This document shows positions 32,895 through 33,751 of a stretch of DNA of 33,751 bases, piece after piece (position 1 is the first letter of the stretch; every line of letters begins with the position of its first letter). The translations under genes were made by a program, and so were the position numbers. Below the pieces are notes generated by a model that was not told where the DNA came from, did not search any database, and saw only the letters and a program-made list of their open reading frames with translations. The stretch comes from Myxococcales bacterium UBA1238. Its GTDB lineage: Bacteria > Myxococcota_A > Bradymonadia > UBA7976 > UBA1532. The DNA is taken from the NCBI GenBank assembly GCA_002309015.1, contig DBWM01000002.1, positions 109,754-143,504 on the forward strand, read 5' to 3'.

Positions 32895-33655
32895 TTCTTG
32901 GACTCCTCGTAGAGGATGATGCCCATGAAAGCATCAGCCGTCAGGCTTGCGCCGCCTACCAGCGCGCCGTCGATGTCGGGTTGGCCCAAAAGTTGAGCGG
33001 CGTTGCTGGCTTTGACGCTGCCGCCGTATTGAATGCGCACCTTGTCTGCAGTCGCCTGGCCATAGATTTCGGCCACTTGCTTGCGGATCGCGGCGTGCAC
33101 TTCTTCGGCTTGCTCAGGCGTTGCGGTACGACCGGTGCCGATGGCCCAGACGGGTTCATAGGCGAGGACGATCGCAGCGACTTCGTCAGCGCTCAAAGCG
33201 GAGAGGCCGACCTTGACCTGCTCAGCGATGACGTCAAAGGTTTTGTTGGACTCGCGTTCTTCGAGGGTTTCGCCCACGCAGAGGATAGGTGTGAGCTGGT
33301 GATCGAAGAGCGCGCGCGCCTTTTTGGCGACGCCTTCGTTGGTTTCAGCAAAATACTGACGCCGTTCGCTGTGACCGATGATGACGTATTTGCAGCCCGC
33401 ATCTTTGAGCTGCACCGGTGAAAACTCGCCGGTATACGCACCTTTATCGGCCCAATGGCAATTTTGCCCCGCCACAGCGATCATCGATCCGGCAAGGACC
33501 TGAGCGATGGGGTAAATCGCGGTCGCCGTCGGAGCGACGACGATGTCCATGTTTGAAACCTTGGCACATCGATCGCGCAAAGCCGTCACCAAGGCGGTGC
33601 CTTCTGCGACGGTGAGATTCATCTTCCAGTTGCCAGCGATGATCTTGCGGCGCAT
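32891..33655 (-). CDS. tpiA: triosephosphate isomerase
   Basis: A 254-residue cytosolic enzyme that interconverts dihydroxyacetone phosphate and glyceraldehyde 3-phosphate in glycolysis and gluconeogenesis. All catalytic residues are visible: Asn9 and Lys11 (GNWKMN), His95 (IIGHSERR) and Glu167 (AYEPVWAIGTG). The phosphate-binding loop YGGSV and the GALVGGASL segment are near the C-terminus, and the length is normal. GGAG lies 6 bases before the ATG, within the last codons of pgk, so it is cotranscribed with pgk and secG. Confidence 0.97.
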   Translation of the reverse strand: MRRKIIAGNWKMNLTVAEGTALVTALRDRCAKVSNMDIVVAPTATAIYPIAQVLAGSMIAVAGQNCHWADKGAYTGEFSPVQLKDAGCKYVIIGHSERRQYFAETNEGVAKKARALFDHQLTPILCVGETLEERESNKTFDVIAEQVKVGLSALSADEVAAIVLAYEPVWAIGTGRTATPEQAEEVHAAIRKQVAEIYGQATADKVRIQYGGSVKASNAAQLLGQPDIDGALVGGASLTADAFMGIILYEESKK

Positions 33656-33657
33656 GG

Positions 33658-33751
33658 TTATCTCCGATATCCGAGAGCGGTAAGACCAGGCAGTTCGCGA
33701 CCTTCGACGAATTCGAGGCTCGCGCCACCACCGGTGGAAATATGGCTGATG
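33658..33751 (-). CDS. pgk: phosphoglycerate kinase, C-terminal end (partial)
   Basis: Only the last 30 residues and stop codon are in the window; the gene continues past the right edge. The translation has SHISTGGGASLEF, EGRELPGLTAL and a final GYRR, which is the conserved phosphoglycerate kinase C-terminus, including the Gly-rich nucleotide-binding segment. The enzyme makes ATP from 1,3-bisphosphoglycerate in glycolysis. The stop is 2 bases before the tpiA start. Confidence 0.93.
   Translation of the reverse strand, partial: ISHISTGGGASLEFVEGRELPGLTALGYRR

Overview
The window looks like a chromosomal segment of a Myxococcota-type (deltaproteobacterial) bacterium. Five proteins end in a MYXO-CTERM-like sorting tail (Gly-Cys-Ser or a variant, a hydrophobic helix, then an Arg cluster). 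They are secreted proteins with long Asp/Ala-rich linkers, CGNGVCE-type repeats, a MopE-like metal-binding motif and PKD repeats. Base composition is uneven: argS is very GC-rich (45 of 60 bases in the line at 13981), whereas the glycosyltransferase block at about 23.4-26.7 kb is AT-rich (19 G+C of 60 in the line at 24241). Species cannot be named from the sequence.

Region 1 (1-11170, all +) is a tandem array of surface proteins: the tail of one MYXO-CTERM protein, then three paralogues built as N-terminal lipobox, trypsin-like domain, Cys-rich region, acidic linker and MYXO-CTERM tail. The first (755-4972) and third (9053-11170) keep the His/Asp/Ser triad. The middle one (5612-7831) has lost all three residues and is a predicted pseudoprotease. 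A small proline-rich exported protein with three YA(A/G)PP motifs (8333-8854) sits between the second and third. The first paralogue contains nested tandem duplications of a Cys-rich unit. Two of the intergenic gaps share short related elements.

Region 2 (11184-16069, all -) holds an RNase Z-like metallo-hydrolase, arginyl-tRNA synthetase (argS) and a MurF-family ligase. A 590-bp gap with degenerate short repeats separates the first two.

Region 3 (16340-23356, +) is a compact six-gene operon starting head-to-head with the MurF-like gene. It encodes a second, divergent Mur-type ligase, a CapA-type metallophosphatase-fold protein, a Fic/Doc-like protein, a CphA-like ATP-grasp protein, a class V aminotransferase and a LicC/PntC-type nucleotidyltransferase. 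None shows a signal peptide or membrane span. Together they suggest a cytosolic pathway that forms amide bonds and makes a CDP-activated amino-alcohol or aminophosphonate-like group. I know of no described pathway with this set, and it is the best candidate here for an undescribed system. An AT-rich block follows, with its own likely promoter: a GT60-like glycosyltransferase fused to a methyltransferase, and a GT2 glycosyltransferase with an unassigned N-terminal half.

Region 4 (26700-33751, -) starts with pgk (3' end), tpiA and secG, the common glycolysis/secretion arrangement. A 1634-residue PKD-repeat MYXO-CTERM surface protein follows, translationally coupled to a small membrane protein with a zinc ribbon. 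No rRNA, tRNA, CRISPR array or insertion sequence was recognised.
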